Below, piece by piece: positions 1-8,780 of a stretch of DNA of 64,000 nt. Under the pieces are notes generated by a model, which did not search any database, was not told the origin of the DNA, and worked only from the letters and a program-made list of their open reading frames with translations. Source of the DNA: Helicobacter brantae (GTDB lineage Bacteria; Campylobacterota; Campylobacteria; Campylobacterales; Helicobacteraceae); assembly GCF_003364205.1 (NCBI RefSeq), contig NZ_NXLV01000006.1, forward strand, positions 29,023-93,022. The letters are read 5' to 3'. A program made the translations under genes and the position numbers. Within the stretch, counting starts at the first letter, position 1. Each line of letters opens with the position of its first letter.

Positions 1-20
1 ATAGGGTGTGGGAGGGCGTA

Positions 21-602
21 TTAACCCTCTTCCTGCCCCTCTACTCTAATCTCTTTGATAATCCTTGCAGGATTTCCCCCTACGATTGAATTTTTTGGTA
101 CATCTTTGGTTACCACTGCCCCTGCCCCTATGATTGAATTCTCCCCTACTCTCACACCTGATAAAATCGTTGCTCCACAACCTATCCATACCCTATCCTC
201 GATATACACAGGTTTGCAATAAGTGATTGTGCGTTTGTAGGGGTTAATGTCGTGATTGATTGTGATGATATTAACCTTTGGGGCGATATACACATCATCT
301 CCGATAAATATCCCACCCCTATCCATAAAAGTGCAACCTTGATTGATGAAGACATTTTTCCCTAGCGTGATATTTCTTCCATAGTCTGTATAAAATGGAG
401 GTAAAACCCACAATGAGGGATCAAGCTCTTTGTGCATCAACTCCTCCAAAATCTTTCTTGTCTCCTCTTCATCGTGATAGCCATTATTGAGTTTGGCAAT
501 GATTTTCTGAGCCTCTTTGATGCGTGGAAGCATATCTTTGGCAAACTCCTCCTCTCTTGCATCAACTCCAACTCCTGCTAAATCTCTTTGAAAAATATCC
601 AT
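21..602 (-). CDS. sugar/maltose O-acetyltransferase, left-handed beta-helix family
   Basis: A 193-residue protein of the hexapeptide-repeat acetyltransferase family (maltose O-acetyltransferase, galactoside acetyltransferase, NodL), which move an acetyl group from acetyl-CoA to a sugar hydroxyl in the cytoplasm. Seen: an N-terminal helical part, then the family segment '[18 protein letters not shown]', then stacked I/V-G-x-x-V hexapeptides, and a C-terminal '[20 protein letters not shown]' typical of the last coil. The catalytic histidine of the family fits '[12 protein letters not shown]'. The start is the ATG at 602, with AAGGAG five bases upstream; the GTG two codons earlier has no good site. 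The acceptor sugar cannot be told from sequence. It stands alone, followed upstream by a gene-free stretch. Confidence 0.85.
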   Translation of the reverse strand: MDIFQRDLAGVGVDAREEEFAKDMLPRIKEAQKIIAKLNNGYHDEEETRKILEELMHKELDPSLWVLPPFYTDYGRNITLGKNVFINQGCTFMDRGGIFIGDDVYIAPKVNIITINHDINPYKRTITYCKPVYIEDRVWIGCGATILSGVRVGENSIIGAGAVVTKDVPKNSIVGGNPARIIKEIRVEGQEEG

Positions 603-935
603 TTTCACTCCTTAAGATGATAAGGGCAAATTATACAAGCCAAGAGCTATTCTAGTCAAGAAAGAAGATATAAACAATAAAAGAAGTCAAAACACCCCAA
701 TCAAACCACAATCCCCCTTCAAATCTTATCCACCCACCCTCTCGCCTTGAGCGTTGATAAAATTTTGGAGAAAAAACAAGGCAGAAGTGCCTTGTTCTCC
801 AAAATGAATAGCTCAAGATTAAGCGAGGCTCTCCCCTATTGGCAAAAAGAAAGGAGCAAGACTTTCTTTTTGGGCTGAGGGGAGTGAGGAGGGGTAAGCC
901 TTTTTCTTTGGGGAAATAAAGAAATAGACACAAAC
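603..935. repeat. gene-free stretch with nested inverted repeats
   Basis: No convincing gene. It holds strong inverted repeats. The best is at 762-805: arms ATTTTGGAGA (762-771) and TCTCCAAAAT (796-805) enclose a second stem ACAAGGC (776-782) / GCCTTGT (789-795). Outer pieces CTTGAGC and CTCGC also recur in inverted order on both sides (741-757 and 812-832), so the fold could run to nearly 90 bases. A second hairpin is CAAAAAGAAAG (843-853) / CTTTCTTTTTG (862-872). The arrangement could be a small palindromic intergenic element or an RNA; I see no T-run that would make it a simple terminator. Confidence 0.6.
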
Positions 936-1772
936 CTACTTTGTAACTTTTAAAACTTTATTTTCAATCATTGCAGGTATCCAAAGCACACCATCTTGAT
1001 AGAAAATATCAGCACACCCCTTTATCTTGCGGATAGGAAGTTCAGAATAGCTCTCATCAGGAGAGATTTGATAGACTACTCCCCTAAGATTATTTCCCCA
1101 CGCACTCACAAAGAGATTGCCCCTCTCATCTACTGCAACCCCATCCATAAAGCCCCTAGCTTTAGAAAATTCAGTAATCTTCTTGTCTTGAAGAGAGATT
1201 TTTAGCACTTCCCCTTGAATCTTTTGACTTGGATCATAAGTAACCACCCACAAATCCCCATCCTTCACTAGCAATCCATTTGGCCCACCACCATATTTTG
1301 CACTCTCCAAAGTGATAAACTCCTCATAGCTCTTTTTGGATAGATTGATTGTATAAATCTTCCCTGTGCCTGTATCACTCACAAAAAATCCATTTTTCCC
1401 TTGAGTTGCAATATCGTTGAGAAATACTGCACCATTGATTTTAAGGCTAAAAACTTGTTTTTTGCTTACCAAATCAAAGCCCTTAATCGTATCAATATCG
1501 CTCACATACAGCACTCCCTCTACCACACCCATTCCCTTGGGGGCATTGAGATTTGTGATCTTATCTAGCACCTTGCCCTCTTTGCTCATCTTGATGATGA
1601 AACCATCGTTATCCTTTTCTAGTGGCTTAACCTCTTTTCCTAAGTTGCTTACAAAGACATAATCTTTCATCGCATATACACTCTCAGGACTTGCAAAGCC
1701 CTCAAACTCTTGCACATTCCAAGCAAGTGCCAATGAAGCACACGCAGAAATAATAGAAATTTTCTTAAACAT
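936..1772 (-). CDS. exported beta-propeller protein, SMP-30/NHL-like
   Basis: A 278-residue protein with an N-terminal signal peptide (hydrophobic ISIISACASLALA, cleavage probably after ALA), so likely periplasmic. The mature part is built of repeated strands of the type 'G.LYVSDIDTIKGFDL', 'GFFVSDTGTGKIYTI', 'GLLVKDGDLWVVTYD', 'GVAVDERGNLFVSAWG', as in SMP-30/gluconolactonase and NHL six-bladed propellers. Substrate or partner unknown; a lactonase role is possible but I did not confirm metal-binding residues. The ATG at 1772 has AAGGAG upstream. It is transcribed in the same direction as the AraC-type gene that precedes it, 78 bases away, so that regulator might act on it, but this is only inference. 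Confidence 0.7.
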   Translation of the reverse strand: MFKKISIISACASLALAWNVQEFEGFASPESVYAMKDYVFVSNLGKEVKPLEKDNDGFIIKMSKEGKVLDKITNLNAPKGMGVVEGVLYVSDIDTIKGFDLVSKKQVFSLKINGAVFLNDIATQGKNGFFVSDTGTGKIYTINLSKKSYEEFITLESAKYGGGPNGLLVKDGDLWVVTYDPSQKIQGEVLKISLQDKKITEFSKARGFMDGVAVDERGNLFVSAWGNNLRGVVYQISPDESYSELPIRKIKGCADIFYQDGVLWIPAMIENKVLKVTK

Positions 1773-1850
1773 TTTTACTCCTTATGATTAAAGTTGCGAA
1801 ATTATAGGGATTTTAGGGTTTCAAAAGTGAAAGAAACTTGATAAAAAATA

Positions 1851-2675
1851 CTAGTTTTTTGATAATTTTTGATATTGCTTAGGAGTCATTCCATAATAAT
1901 CTTTAAATCTTTTGATAAACCACGAAGGAGAGCCAAAATCTAACTCATAAGCAATTTCAGCGATATTTTTATCTTCAAGCTCTAGCATCATCTTTGCTTT
2001 CCCTAACCTTTTTTTATCTAGCCATTCCTTTGGAGTGATTCCTGTTTCTTCTTTGAATTTTTTGCTAAAGATTGAGCTTTCAAGCCTCACTTCTTTTGCC
2101 ATATCTTTGACTTGCAAAAAAGGTTGAGAATCAAGCCTTTGTATCAGTGGAGCTTTTCTGGCTAGGAGTGAGGAGAGTGTGTGAGAAAATTCCTGATTGC
2201 TTTGCAAAAGTAGATACAAAAGCTCTCTAGCCTTGATATCCAAAAAAGAGCTATCTTTGAAAAGCTCTTGATTTAGCACAAGGCTTTGCATCAACTGCTC
2301 CAATCTTGGGCTAGATTCAAAATGACAAAACCCCACAGCACCCCTCCCCTCTTTTTGGCAATACTCTTTGGCAAAGGAGTGTAAGAAAGCTTTTTCAAAG
2401 AAAAAAAGCAAAGAAGCATACTCTCCATTAGAGGCAATATTGCTAAACCCATAGCTCCCCATAGGCACAAAAAACGCCTCATTTTTGCTGATTGTATAGC
2501 TCTGAAGTGAGGTGTTAATCACTTTTTGCCCCTCTTGAACAAAAATCAAGCAATCTTTTTGAAAATAGCTTGAGAGCCTTTTGCTACTCCCCCTTTGAGA
2601 GAAGTAAATCAAGGTGAGATTTGAAGAGGTATAGGTGGGCTGATGAGTGATTTCCTCAGGGATTAAAACCACCAT
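1851..2675 (-). CDS. AraC-family transcriptional regulator
   Basis: 274 residues. The last about 100 residues form the AraC/XylS DNA-binding domain with two helix-turn-helix units: 'VKDMAKEVRLESSIFSKKFKEETG' (first) and 'IAEIAYELDFGSPSWFIKRFKDYYGMTPKQY' (second, with the family signature). The N-terminal about 160 residues look like a cupin-type sensing domain and have no recognisable ligand motif. The start codon overlaps the stop of ttcA by one base (TAATG), so the two are probably co-transcribed. Helicobacters carry few regulators of this class. The target is unknown; the exported propeller gene directly downstream is the closest candidate. Confidence 0.85.
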   Translation of the reverse strand: MVVLIPEEITHQPTYTSSNLTLIYFSQRGSSKRLSSYFQKDCLIFVQEGQKVINTSLQSYTISKNEAFFVPMGSYGFSNIASNGEYASLLFFFEKAFLHSFAKEYCQKEGRGAVGFCHFESSPRLEQLMQSLVLNQELFKDSSFLDIKARELLYLLLQSNQEFSHTLSSLLARKAPLIQRLDSQPFLQVKDMAKEVRLESSIFSKKFKEETGITPKEWLDKKRLGKAKMMLELEDKNIAEIAYELDFGSPSWFIKRFKDYYGMTPKQYQKLSKN

Positions 2676-3436
2676 TATTTATCTAAAAATCTCAAATCCG
2701 AGAAGCTATTGGCGTGGATATTGCTAAAAGCATTTTTCAAAGAAGTGAAAAATTCAGGATTGCTTCTCTCTAATTCAGCTAGGAAATTCTTTGTCGCCTC
2801 TCTAGCAATAGGTGGCTTATCTGATCCGGGGCGTCGTGCAGGGCAATTACACGCAGGGGAAGTGGGGATATTTTGAGAAAGCACAAAGTCCCTTGTCTGT
2901 CGCTCACGCACGTGAATGAGTGGGCGTATCACATAAAGTCCATTTTCAGCCTTATAAATAGGTGCCATACTTCTTAATGCCCCATTATAAGTGAGATTCA
3001 TAAAAAAGCTCTCAGCCGCATCATCAAGATGATGAGCGATAGCTACTTTGTTGTAGCCAAGCTCTAGGGCTTTGGTATATAAAGCCCCACGACGCATACG
3101 AGAGCAAAAACTACAATATGAGCTCCCCTCTCTTCTTTTCTCTACAATCGTATCCATAATGGTGGTGTAATACACTTGATGATTGATTCCTTGCTTATGG
3201 CAAAGCTCTTCAAGCCAAGAGTAATCCTCCCCCATTCCATAATGCACAGTTACTGCAAGATAATCAAACTCAAATGGAGCGTGGCGTTTCATTCTCTCAA
3301 GCAAACAGGCTAGAAGAATAGAATCTTTCCCACCACTAAGTCCCAAAAGCACTCTATCGCCCTCTCCTATGAGGTTATAAGTTGCGTTTGTGCGTCCAAC
3401 AACACTCAAAATCTTTTTGCTAATTGTATAATCCAT
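2675..3436 (-). CDS. ttcA: tRNA 2-thiocytidine(32) synthetase TtcA
   Basis: 253 residues. PP-loop ATPase that adds sulfur to cytidine 32 of certain tRNAs. Seen: the ATP-binding loop 'GLSGGKDSILLACLL' near residue 33, the CxxC pair in 'YCSFCSRMRRG' and a further cysteine in the 'CNCPARRPGS' segment, which in this family hold a [4Fe-4S] cluster, and 'HHLDDAAESFFMNL', the usual second ATP-contact motif. Length is a little shorter than the E. coli enzyme. ATG at 3436 follows AAAGGAT. First gene of a two-gene unit with the AraC-type regulator. Confidence 0.9.
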   Translation of the reverse strand: MDYTISKKILSVVGRTNATYNLIGEGDRVLLGLSGGKDSILLACLLERMKRHAPFEFDYLAVTVHYGMGEDYSWLEELCHKQGINHQVYYTTIMDTIVEKRREGSSYCSFCSRMRRGALYTKALELGYNKVAIAHHLDDAAESFFMNLTYNGALRSMAPIYKAENGLYVIRPLIHVRERQTRDFVLSQNIPTSPACNCPARRPGSDKPPIAREATKNFLAELERSNPEFFTSLKNAFSNIHANSFSDLRFLDK

Positions 3437-3489
3437 TATTATCCTTTTCTAGTTTCAAAAGTGCAACTATAATCAAAAAACTTGTATTT

Positions 3490-4266
3490 TTACTCCAAAA
3501 TTACCACTTCACACTCAAGAGTGATTCCAAAACTCTCTTTAACCCTGCTTTGAGCTAGGGCAATCAGCTCTTTGGCTTCCTCAAACTTCCCCCCTCCAAG
3601 ATTGACTAAAAAATTTGCGTGTTTCTCACTCAACCCCACTCCCCCCACTCTAAAGCCCTTCAGCCCCACACTCTCTAGCAATCTTCCTGCATAATCCCCA
3701 CTTGGATTTTTAAAGCAACTCCCACAGCTTGGCAAATGCGGATGAGTGCTTCTCATTTCTTCAAACACACTCACTAGCTCATCTCTAAATCCACCCCTTT
3801 TCTCAAACCTTGCACCATACACCACCCCATCAATCTCGCTATGGCGATAAGAGAGATTGAGATTTTGAGCCTCTATCCACTCTCCATCGACACATACACT
3901 TCTCAAAGTCTGCTTCATCTCATAGCTTTTCATTCCTGCATTCATCTTCACTAACCCCCCCAAACTCCCCGGCAACCCCCTCAAAAACTCCAATCCAAAA
4001 AGATTATTTCTCTTAAAATAGCTATAAATTCTCCCACTACTCACAGCTCCCCCAATCTCAACTAACTCTCCCAAATCCAAAATATAATCAAACTCTTTGC
4101 CTAAGATACAAATATTTTTTGCATTTGGGGAAACTAGTAGATTATTCCCTGCCCCTATGATTCTCTCCCCCTCCTCTAATCCCCTAGCCTCACTCAAAAC
4201 TTCCACCTCACAGCTCCCCCCAATCCTTAAGCTTGTATGTTTTGAGAAATCGATGATTTTTTTCAA
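3490..4266 (-). CDS. murB: UDP-N-acetylenolpyruvoylglucosamine reductase MurB
   Basis: 258 residues; the second committed step of peptidoglycan precursor synthesis, reducing the enolpyruvyl group to give UDP-MurNAc with FAD and NADPH. Seen: FAD-binding 'IIGAGNNLLVSP', 'LEFLRGLPGSLGGLVKMNAG' with the GxxG loop, the active-site 'GSCFKNP' whose serine donates the proton in known MurB proteins, and a C-terminal glutamate in 'LECEVVILE'. It is short, as in Helicobacter. The start is a TTG at 4266 overlapping the fliQ stop by four bases (TTGA), which implies translational coupling. The fliQ-murB order is the one I recall from H. pylori. Confidence 0.92.
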   Translation of the reverse strand: MKKIIDFSKHTSLRIGGSCEVEVLSEARGLEEGERIIGAGNNLLVSPNAKNICILGKEFDYILDLGELVEIGGAVSSGRIYSYFKRNNLFGLEFLRGLPGSLGGLVKMNAGMKSYEMKQTLRSVCVDGEWIEAQNLNLSYRHSEIDGVVYGARFEKRGGFRDELVSVFEEMRSTHPHLPSCGSCFKNPSGDYAGRLLESVGLKGFRVGGVGLSEKHANFLVNLGGGKFEEAKELIALAQSRVKESFGITLECEVVILE

Positions 4267-4529
4267 AATGGGAAACTCGGTATAAGATCAAAAACTTTTT
4301 TTGTGAAATCCAAAATTTGATTCATCATCCAAGGTGAGAGAAAAATCAAAACTGCAATCACTGCCAAAATCTTAGGCACAAAAGTCAATGTCATCTCATT
4401 GATTTGTGTTGTGGCTTGAAAAATACTGACAAACAACCCCACAGCCAATCCCACCAAAAGCATTGGCAAAGAGACATATAGGGTGATTTTGTAAGTTTCT
4501 ATGGCCAAAGCCATCAATTTCCCTTCCAT
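4263..4529 (-). CDS. fliQ: flagellar export apparatus protein FliQ
   Basis: 88 residues with two membrane-spanning helices; part of the FliPQR export gate of the flagellar type III secretion system. Seen: 'LAIETYKITLYVSLPMLLVGLAVGLFVSIFQATTQINEMTL', the best conserved stretch of FliQ/SpaQ proteins (only the pattern QATTQI.E.TL is needed to recognise it), then a second hydrophobic helix and a short tail. The ATG at 4529 has AAAGGAT just upstream; a second in-frame ATG five codons later is possible but the longer form matches the usual N-terminus. Overlaps murB. Confidence 0.93.
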   Translation of the reverse strand: MEGKLMALAIETYKITLYVSLPMLLVGLAVGLFVSIFQATTQINEMTLTFVPKILAVIAVLIFLSPWMMNQILDFTKKVFDLIPSFPF

Positions 4530-4532
4530 TCT

Positions 4533-5855
4533 CTATCCTTTCAAAAATACACCATGCACAACAATTGGCAATACACTCAAAATCCCTAGCAAAATCACAC
4601 CAAGATTGATACGATGATATTGTTTGAGTGCAAGACAAGTGAGGATATAGACCAAAAACCCTCCTGCCAAACCATTAGCGATAGAGTAAGTCAAAGGCAT
4701 TAGCACGATAGTAAAAAAGGCTGAAAGTCCAATAGGCAAGTCATTAAACTCAATATGCTTGACTTCTAAAAACATCATTGCTCCCACTACAACCAAAGTA
4801 GGATAGATTGCAAAAGTGGGGATAGAGAGAAAAAGTGGAAGCAAAAAGAGAGTAAAAGCAAAAAAGAGGGCACAAAATACTGAAGTTAGCCCTGTTCTCC
4901 CCCCTTCACTCACTCCACTTGCACTCTCCAAAAAGCTAGTAGTGGTAGATACCCCTAGACTTGCTCCAATCACAGTGGCTGCTGCATCAACCTCTAGGGT
5001 TTTCTCCAAAGTTTTATCTCCCTTACCCTCTTTGTTTTGAAATAATCCAATCTTTGCCCCCACTCCTGCCAAAGTCCCCAAAGAATCAAACAAATCTAAC
5101 ACAAGTAAAGAGATAATCGTAGGCACAAGAGCAAGGCTTAGCACCCCTGCTATATCCATTTTTAAGGCAATAGGAGCGATTGAGGCAGGGGTTGAGAAAA
5201 ATTCATTTGGCACTTTTGAAACTCCAAAAACCCAAGCCAAAATGGAGCAAAAGATGATTCCGATGATGAAAGAGGCGTGAATCTTCCTTGCACTCAAAGC
5301 CAAAATCACCACTACTCCAATAAGCCCAATCCATACTTCAGGCTTATTTAGTCCCCCAAGTTCAGGCAATCCAATAGGAGAGATTGTGATAACTCCAAGA
5401 GAACGCAAACCAATCGCACAAATAAACGCACCCAATCCCCCTGCTAGAGCAAATCTAAGCCCTAAGGGAATGCTATTGATGAGCCAAGAGCGAAGTTTGG
5501 TTAGAGAAACAAGCAAAAACACCACACCTGAGAGAAATACTACCCCCAAAGCTTGCTCCCAGCTTAGCCCCATTCCCTTAACCATTCCATAAGAGAAATA
5601 AGCATTCAATCCCATTCCCACACTCATTGCCACAGGCACTCTTGCCCACACTCCACTCAAAAGCGTAGCAATGATAGTAACAAGAGTTACAGCAGTAATC
5701 AATGCTTCCTTTGGCATCCCAGAATCTGAGAGAATTGAAGCACTTGTAGGGATAATATAAAGCATTGCCATAAAGGTGGTAAAACCTGCAAATGCTTCAG
5801 TTTTGAAGCTACTCCCACTTTGACTCACGCCAAAAAAACGATCCAAAAAGCCCAT
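4533..5855 (-). CDS. NCS2-type purine (guanine/hypoxanthine) permease, AzgA-like
   Basis: 440 residues with about 12 hydrophobic segments. Belongs to the AzgA/PbuG branch of the NCS2 nucleobase transporters, which bring in guanine, hypoxanthine or adenine with protons. Seen: 'EAFAGFTTFMAMLYIIPTSASIL', 'MSVGMGLNAYFSYGMVKGMG', 'FDSLGTLAGVGAKIGL', and 'GASLGVSTTTSFLESASGVSEGGRTGLTSV', all hallmark AzgA segments. The reading frame is open further upstream to a TTG at 5921, but the ATG at 5855 is the better start: it has TAGGAG at the right distance and matches the family N-terminus (F-L-x-x-F-F). Lies between agmatine deiminase and fliQ-murB on the same strand. Confidence 0.88.
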   Translation of the reverse strand: MGFLDRFFGVSQSGSSFKTEAFAGFTTFMAMLYIIPTSASILSDSGMPKEALITAVTLVTIIATLLSGVWARVPVAMSVGMGLNAYFSYGMVKGMGLSWEQALGVVFLSGVVFLLVSLTKLRSWLINSIPLGLRFALAGGLGAFICAIGLRSLGVITISPIGLPELGGLNKPEVWIGLIGVVVILALSARKIHASFIIGIIFCSILAWVFGVSKVPNEFFSTPASIAPIALKMDIAGVLSLALVPTIISLLVLDLFDSLGTLAGVGAKIGLFQNKEGKGDKTLEKTLEVDAAATVIGASLGVSTTTSFLESASGVSEGGRTGLTSVFCALFFAFTLFLLPLFLSIPTFAIYPTLVVVGAMMFLEVKHIEFNDLPIGLSAFFTIVLMPLTYSIANGLAGGFLVYILTCLALKQYHRINLGVILLGILSVLPIVVHGVFLKG

Positions 5856-5924
5856 TTCTTGCACTCCTAATGAAAAATAAAAGTCTAATTTTAAGCTAAA
5901 AACCTCAAAATCCCTACCCAAAAT

Positions 5925-6938
5925 CTAATAAAGTTGCATACTCACACAATGCAAACTGCCGTGCTGTCTTATCAAAGTCTGACAATCCACTCCCACCACT
6001 TCAAGATGTGGGAGAGCGTTTTGTAAGATTTGCAAAGCCAAAGAATCATTGCTATCTCCATAAGTTGGCACAAGCAAAGCATTATTGACAAACAAGAAGT
6101 TTGCATAAGTTGCAGGTAACCGCTCCCCTTCATCATAAATCGCCCTCACAAAGGGGAGTTTGACTAACTCATAGGGATTGCCCTCCAAATCCCTTAATTC
6201 TCTAAGCTCTTCTTCCATTGCCTTTAGCTCCAAGTAATGCTCATCACTCTCATCTTCACAAGAAACATAAGCAATCTGAGTGGGAGAGATAAATCTAGCA
6301 AGAGTGTCTATATGGCTATCAGTGTCATCTCCTGCTAGATAGCCGTGATTGAGCCATAGAATCTTTTTTGCTCCCAAATGCCCTTTTAGCTTCTCTTCAA
6401 TCTCTTTTTGGCTTAAGTATGGATTGCGATTTTTTTCTAGTAAGCATTGAGTGTTTGTCAAAATCACTCCCCTTCCATCACTCTCAATGCTTCCACCCTC
6501 CAAAATCATATCCATCGCCCTTAGCTCATCGCTAAACTCTCCATTTTTCTTTAGGGCAGAGTTGATTTGATTATCCCAATTACTTGCAAACTTCAGCCCC
6601 CACCCATTAAACCCAAAATCTAGCAACACATTTTTATCCCCCTCAAGCAAGTTGATTGCTCCAAAATCCCTAGCCCAAGTGTCATTGCAATGGATTGCAT
6701 ACACTCTCACTCTCCCCTCTTCTATGGCTTGAGAAAAAGTCTTCTCAATGATTGCCCTGCCCTCTAAATCATTTGGATGATACACCAATACCACTTCCTC
6801 AAATCTCAACACTTCTTTAATAATGGCAATAAAATTCTCTCTAGCCTCACTCAAATACTCCACCCAATCGCTATCTTTATGAGGAAAAGCAAACAAAACT
6901 GCTCTTTGCTTCTCCCACTCTGCCCTCATTCTTTTCAT
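5925..6938 (-). CDS. aguA: agmatine deiminase / peptidyl-arginine deiminase family
   Basis: 337 residues of the Porphyromonas-type deiminase family; most bacterial members hydrolyse agmatine to N-carbamoylputrescine and ammonia, a step to putrescine. Seen: 'NDTWARDFG' (substrate Asp), 'ILEGGSIESDGRG', 'HGYLAGDDTDSHIDTLARF' with the His-x-Asp pair, and the catalytic cysteine in 'RQHGSLHCVSMQLY' at the very C-terminus. ATG at 6938 preceded by GGGAGA. It diverges from tsaD, with 53 bases between the starts holding both promoters. An arginine-peptide substrate cannot be excluded. Confidence 0.85.
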   Translation of the reverse strand: MKRMRAEWEKQRAVLFAFPHKDSDWVEYLSEARENFIAIIKEVLRFEEVVLVYHPNDLEGRAIIEKTFSQAIEEGRVRVYAIHCNDTWARDFGAINLLEGDKNVLLDFGFNGWGLKFASNWDNQINSALKKNGEFSDELRAMDMILEGGSIESDGRGVILTNTQCLLEKNRNPYLSQKEIEEKLKGHLGAKKILWLNHGYLAGDDTDSHIDTLARFISPTQIAYVSCEDESDEHYLELKAMEEELRELRDLEGNPYELVKLPFVRAIYDEGERLPATYANFLFVNNALLVPTYGDSNDSLALQILQNALPHLEVVGVDCQTLIRQHGSLHCVSMQLY

Positions 6939-6991
6939 ATTTTTCTCCCAAATTTTTTATATGATTTTACAAAACAAACAAGGATTTTACA

Positions 6992-7999
6992 ATGATACTT
7001 AGTATTGAAAGCAGTTGTGATGATAGCTCTTTGGCTCTCACTCAAATCAAAGATTGCAAACTTCTCTTTCATCAAAAAATCTCTCAAGATGAATTTCATA
7101 GCAATTATGGGGGGATTGTGCCTGAGATTGCCTCAAGGCTTCACGCCCAAAGACTCCCAAAGATTTTAAGCAATCTCAAAGAATTTTTAGGTGGAGACTT
7201 CTCAACCCTCAAAGCCATCGCAGTAACTAGCGAACCAGGACTTAGCGTAACTCTCATTGAGGGGTTAATGATGGCAAAAACCCTCTCGCTCTCACTCTCT
7301 CTCCCCCTGCTTTCAATCAATCATCTCAAAGGGCATATCTACTCCCTTTTTATCAATCAAGAAAAAGAGATTTTTCCTCTAAGTGTTTTGCTAGTTTCAG
7401 GGGGACATACTTTGATTTTGGAAGCCACAGAGCAAGAGATCAAAATCATCGCCCAAAGCCTAGATGATAGCTTTGGAGAGAGTTTTGATAAGGTAGCAAA
7501 AATGCTAGGAGAGGGCTATCCAGGAGGACCAATTATCCAAGATTTAGCCTCAAAGTGCCACAAAGAACTCTACTCCCTCCCTATCCCTCTGCAAAACAAA
7601 ACTCTAGCTTTCAGCTTCTCAGGACTTAAAAACGCTGTGCGACTTGAGATAGAAAAAAGAGGTGATTCACTAGATAAAAACGCTCTAGCCTATGCATTCC
7701 AAAAAAGTGCCTGCTCTCATATACTTCAAAAATGCAAACGCTATTTTTTGGAGAAAAAAGAGAGAGGAGAGAGTGTGTCTCACTTTGCAATCGTAGGGGG
7801 TGGGAGTGCAAATCTTTTCTTACGCAATGAGATAGACAAACTTACTGCAAGTTTTGGAAGCAAATTGCTCCTAGCTCCTTTGGAGTTTTGCTCTGACAAC
7901 TCGGCAATGATTGGAAGAGTGGGCGTGAGAGAATATCTTAGGGGCAATTTTGCTGATATTGATAAAATTGACATATCACCTAGAAATACGCAGTTTTAA
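6992..7999 (+). CDS. tsaD: tRNA N6-threonylcarbamoyladenosine transferase TsaD
   Basis: 335 residues, the usual length. Transfers threonylcarbamoyl from TC-AMP to adenosine 37 of ANN-decoding tRNAs, working with TsaB and TsaE. Seen: N-terminal ASKHA start 'LSIESSCDDSSLAL', 'GGIVPEIASRLHAQRLP' with the metal-binding histidine, 'NHLKGHIYS' (second metal histidine region), 'LLVSGGHTLI', and 'FSFSGLKNAVR'. ATG at 6992 overlaps nothing; promoter lies in the divergent region shared with the deiminase gene. A TsaC-like gene (19412-19837) lies elsewhere in this window. Confidence 0.95.
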   Translation: MILSIESSCDDSSLALTQIKDCKLLFHQKISQDEFHSNYGGIVPEIASRLHAQRLPKILSNLKEFLGGDFSTLKAIAVTSEPGLSVTLIEGLMMAKTLSLSLSLPLLSINHLKGHIYSLFINQEKEIFPLSVLLVSGGHTLILEATEQEIKIIAQSLDDSFGESFDKVAKMLGEGYPGGPIIQDLASKCHKELYSLPIPLQNKTLAFSFSGLKNAVRLEIEKRGDSLDKNALAYAFQKSACSHILQKCKRYFLEKKERGESVSHFAIVGGGSANLFLRNEIDKLTASFGSKLLLAPLEFCSDNSAMIGRVGVREYLRGNFADIDKIDISPRNTQF

Positions 8000-8041
8000 A
8001 GTTTTACACATAAGCAAAATTGACACAAAGGATTAGCAACT

Positions 8042-8713
8042 ATGAAAATCATATTATTTGGTGCATCAGGTATGGTAGGACAAGGCATATTGCAGGAATG
8101 CCTCAAAGCAAAAGATATTACAGAGATTGTCGCTATATTACGCTCACCTCTTGCAACCCCTCATTCTAAGGTTTGTGAAATCATTGTCAAAGATTTTAGC
8201 CAAGCAGATTTTTCTAGCCTACAAGGTTTTGATGGATGTTTTTATGCAGTGGGTATGAGTAGCAGTAATGGCAGTGCTGAGCAATATCACTATACAATGT
8301 ATGAATTACCTTTATTGATTGCCAAAAAATTACAACCCAATAATCCCAATATGACTTTTGTATTTACTTCAGGACAAGGAGCAAATGCTTTTGGCAAAGG
8401 ATGGGCAAAAACACTAGGTGAAGCAGAAAACGCCTTAAATCAGATAGGTTTTAGGCAGTTTGTTGCTTTTCGCCCTGCTGTTATCCAACCTCTTGATGGC
8501 ATTACTTCCAAAACTAAAAGCTATCGTTTATTTTATCGCTTTACTTCCCCAATCTTACAGCTATTGCGTTATGTGCTACCCAATCATATTTTAACCACAC
8601 GCATTATCGGTCAAGCAATGCTAAATAGTGTGCGATTTGGCTATACAGACTTTATCGCTAAACCAAAAGATATCAAAACATTGGCAGATAAAAGTTTGGG
8701 GATTTTTGACTAG
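8042..8713 (+). CDS. NAD(P)-binding Rossmann-fold protein (epimerase/NmrA-like)
   Basis: 223 residues. N-terminal dinucleotide-binding loop 'MKIILFGASGMVGQGILQECL' pattern GASGxVGxG, then 'VAILRSP', a mid-region 'FTSGQGANAFGKGWAKTLGEAENALNQIGF' where an atypical short-chain reductase would have its active site, and 'FRPAVIQP'. This is the layout of short atypical SDR proteins, e.g. HTATIP2/YwnB-like. No canonical YxxxK is present, so a regulatory or non-catalytic role is possible. It sits alone between tsaD and rpsO, converging with rpsO, and its codons are somewhat richer in A/T at third positions than tsaD; recent acquisition is plausible but unproven. Confidence 0.7.
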   Translation: MKIILFGASGMVGQGILQECLKAKDITEIVAILRSPLATPHSKVCEIIVKDFSQADFSSLQGFDGCFYAVGMSSSNGSAEQYHYTMYELPLLIAKKLQPNNPNMTFVFTSGQGANAFGKGWAKTLGEAENALNQIGFRQFVAFRPAVIQPLDGITSKTKSYRLFYRFTSPILQLLRYVLPNHILTTRIIGQAMLNSVRFGYTDFIAKPKDIKTLADKSLGIFD

Positions 8714-8754
8714 TTCCTAATCTAGTCTTTGGCAATTTTAAAGGAAGCAAAAAG

Positions 8755-8771
8755 TGAGGGGAAGCCCCTCA
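8755..8771 (-). terminator. rho-independent terminator of rpsO
   Basis: Perfect 7-bp stem TGAGGGG (8755-8761) / CCCCTCA (8765-8771) with a 3-base loop. On the minus strand it lies just after the rpsO stop codon and is followed by CTTTTTG, a short U-run, which fits an intrinsic terminator for rpsO. On the plus strand no U-run follows, so it would serve the upstream gene only weakly. Confidence 0.75.
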
Positions 8772-8780
8772 AAGCAAGGA

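Noticed and set aside
652..933. Open frame of 93 codons on the minus strand
   Set aside because: Its sequence follows the nested inverted repeats of a non-coding stretch, has biased composition and no ribosome-binding site or family.
4396..4638. Small open frame overlapping fliQ and the permease
   Set aside because: It is a shadow in another frame of two well-supported genes.
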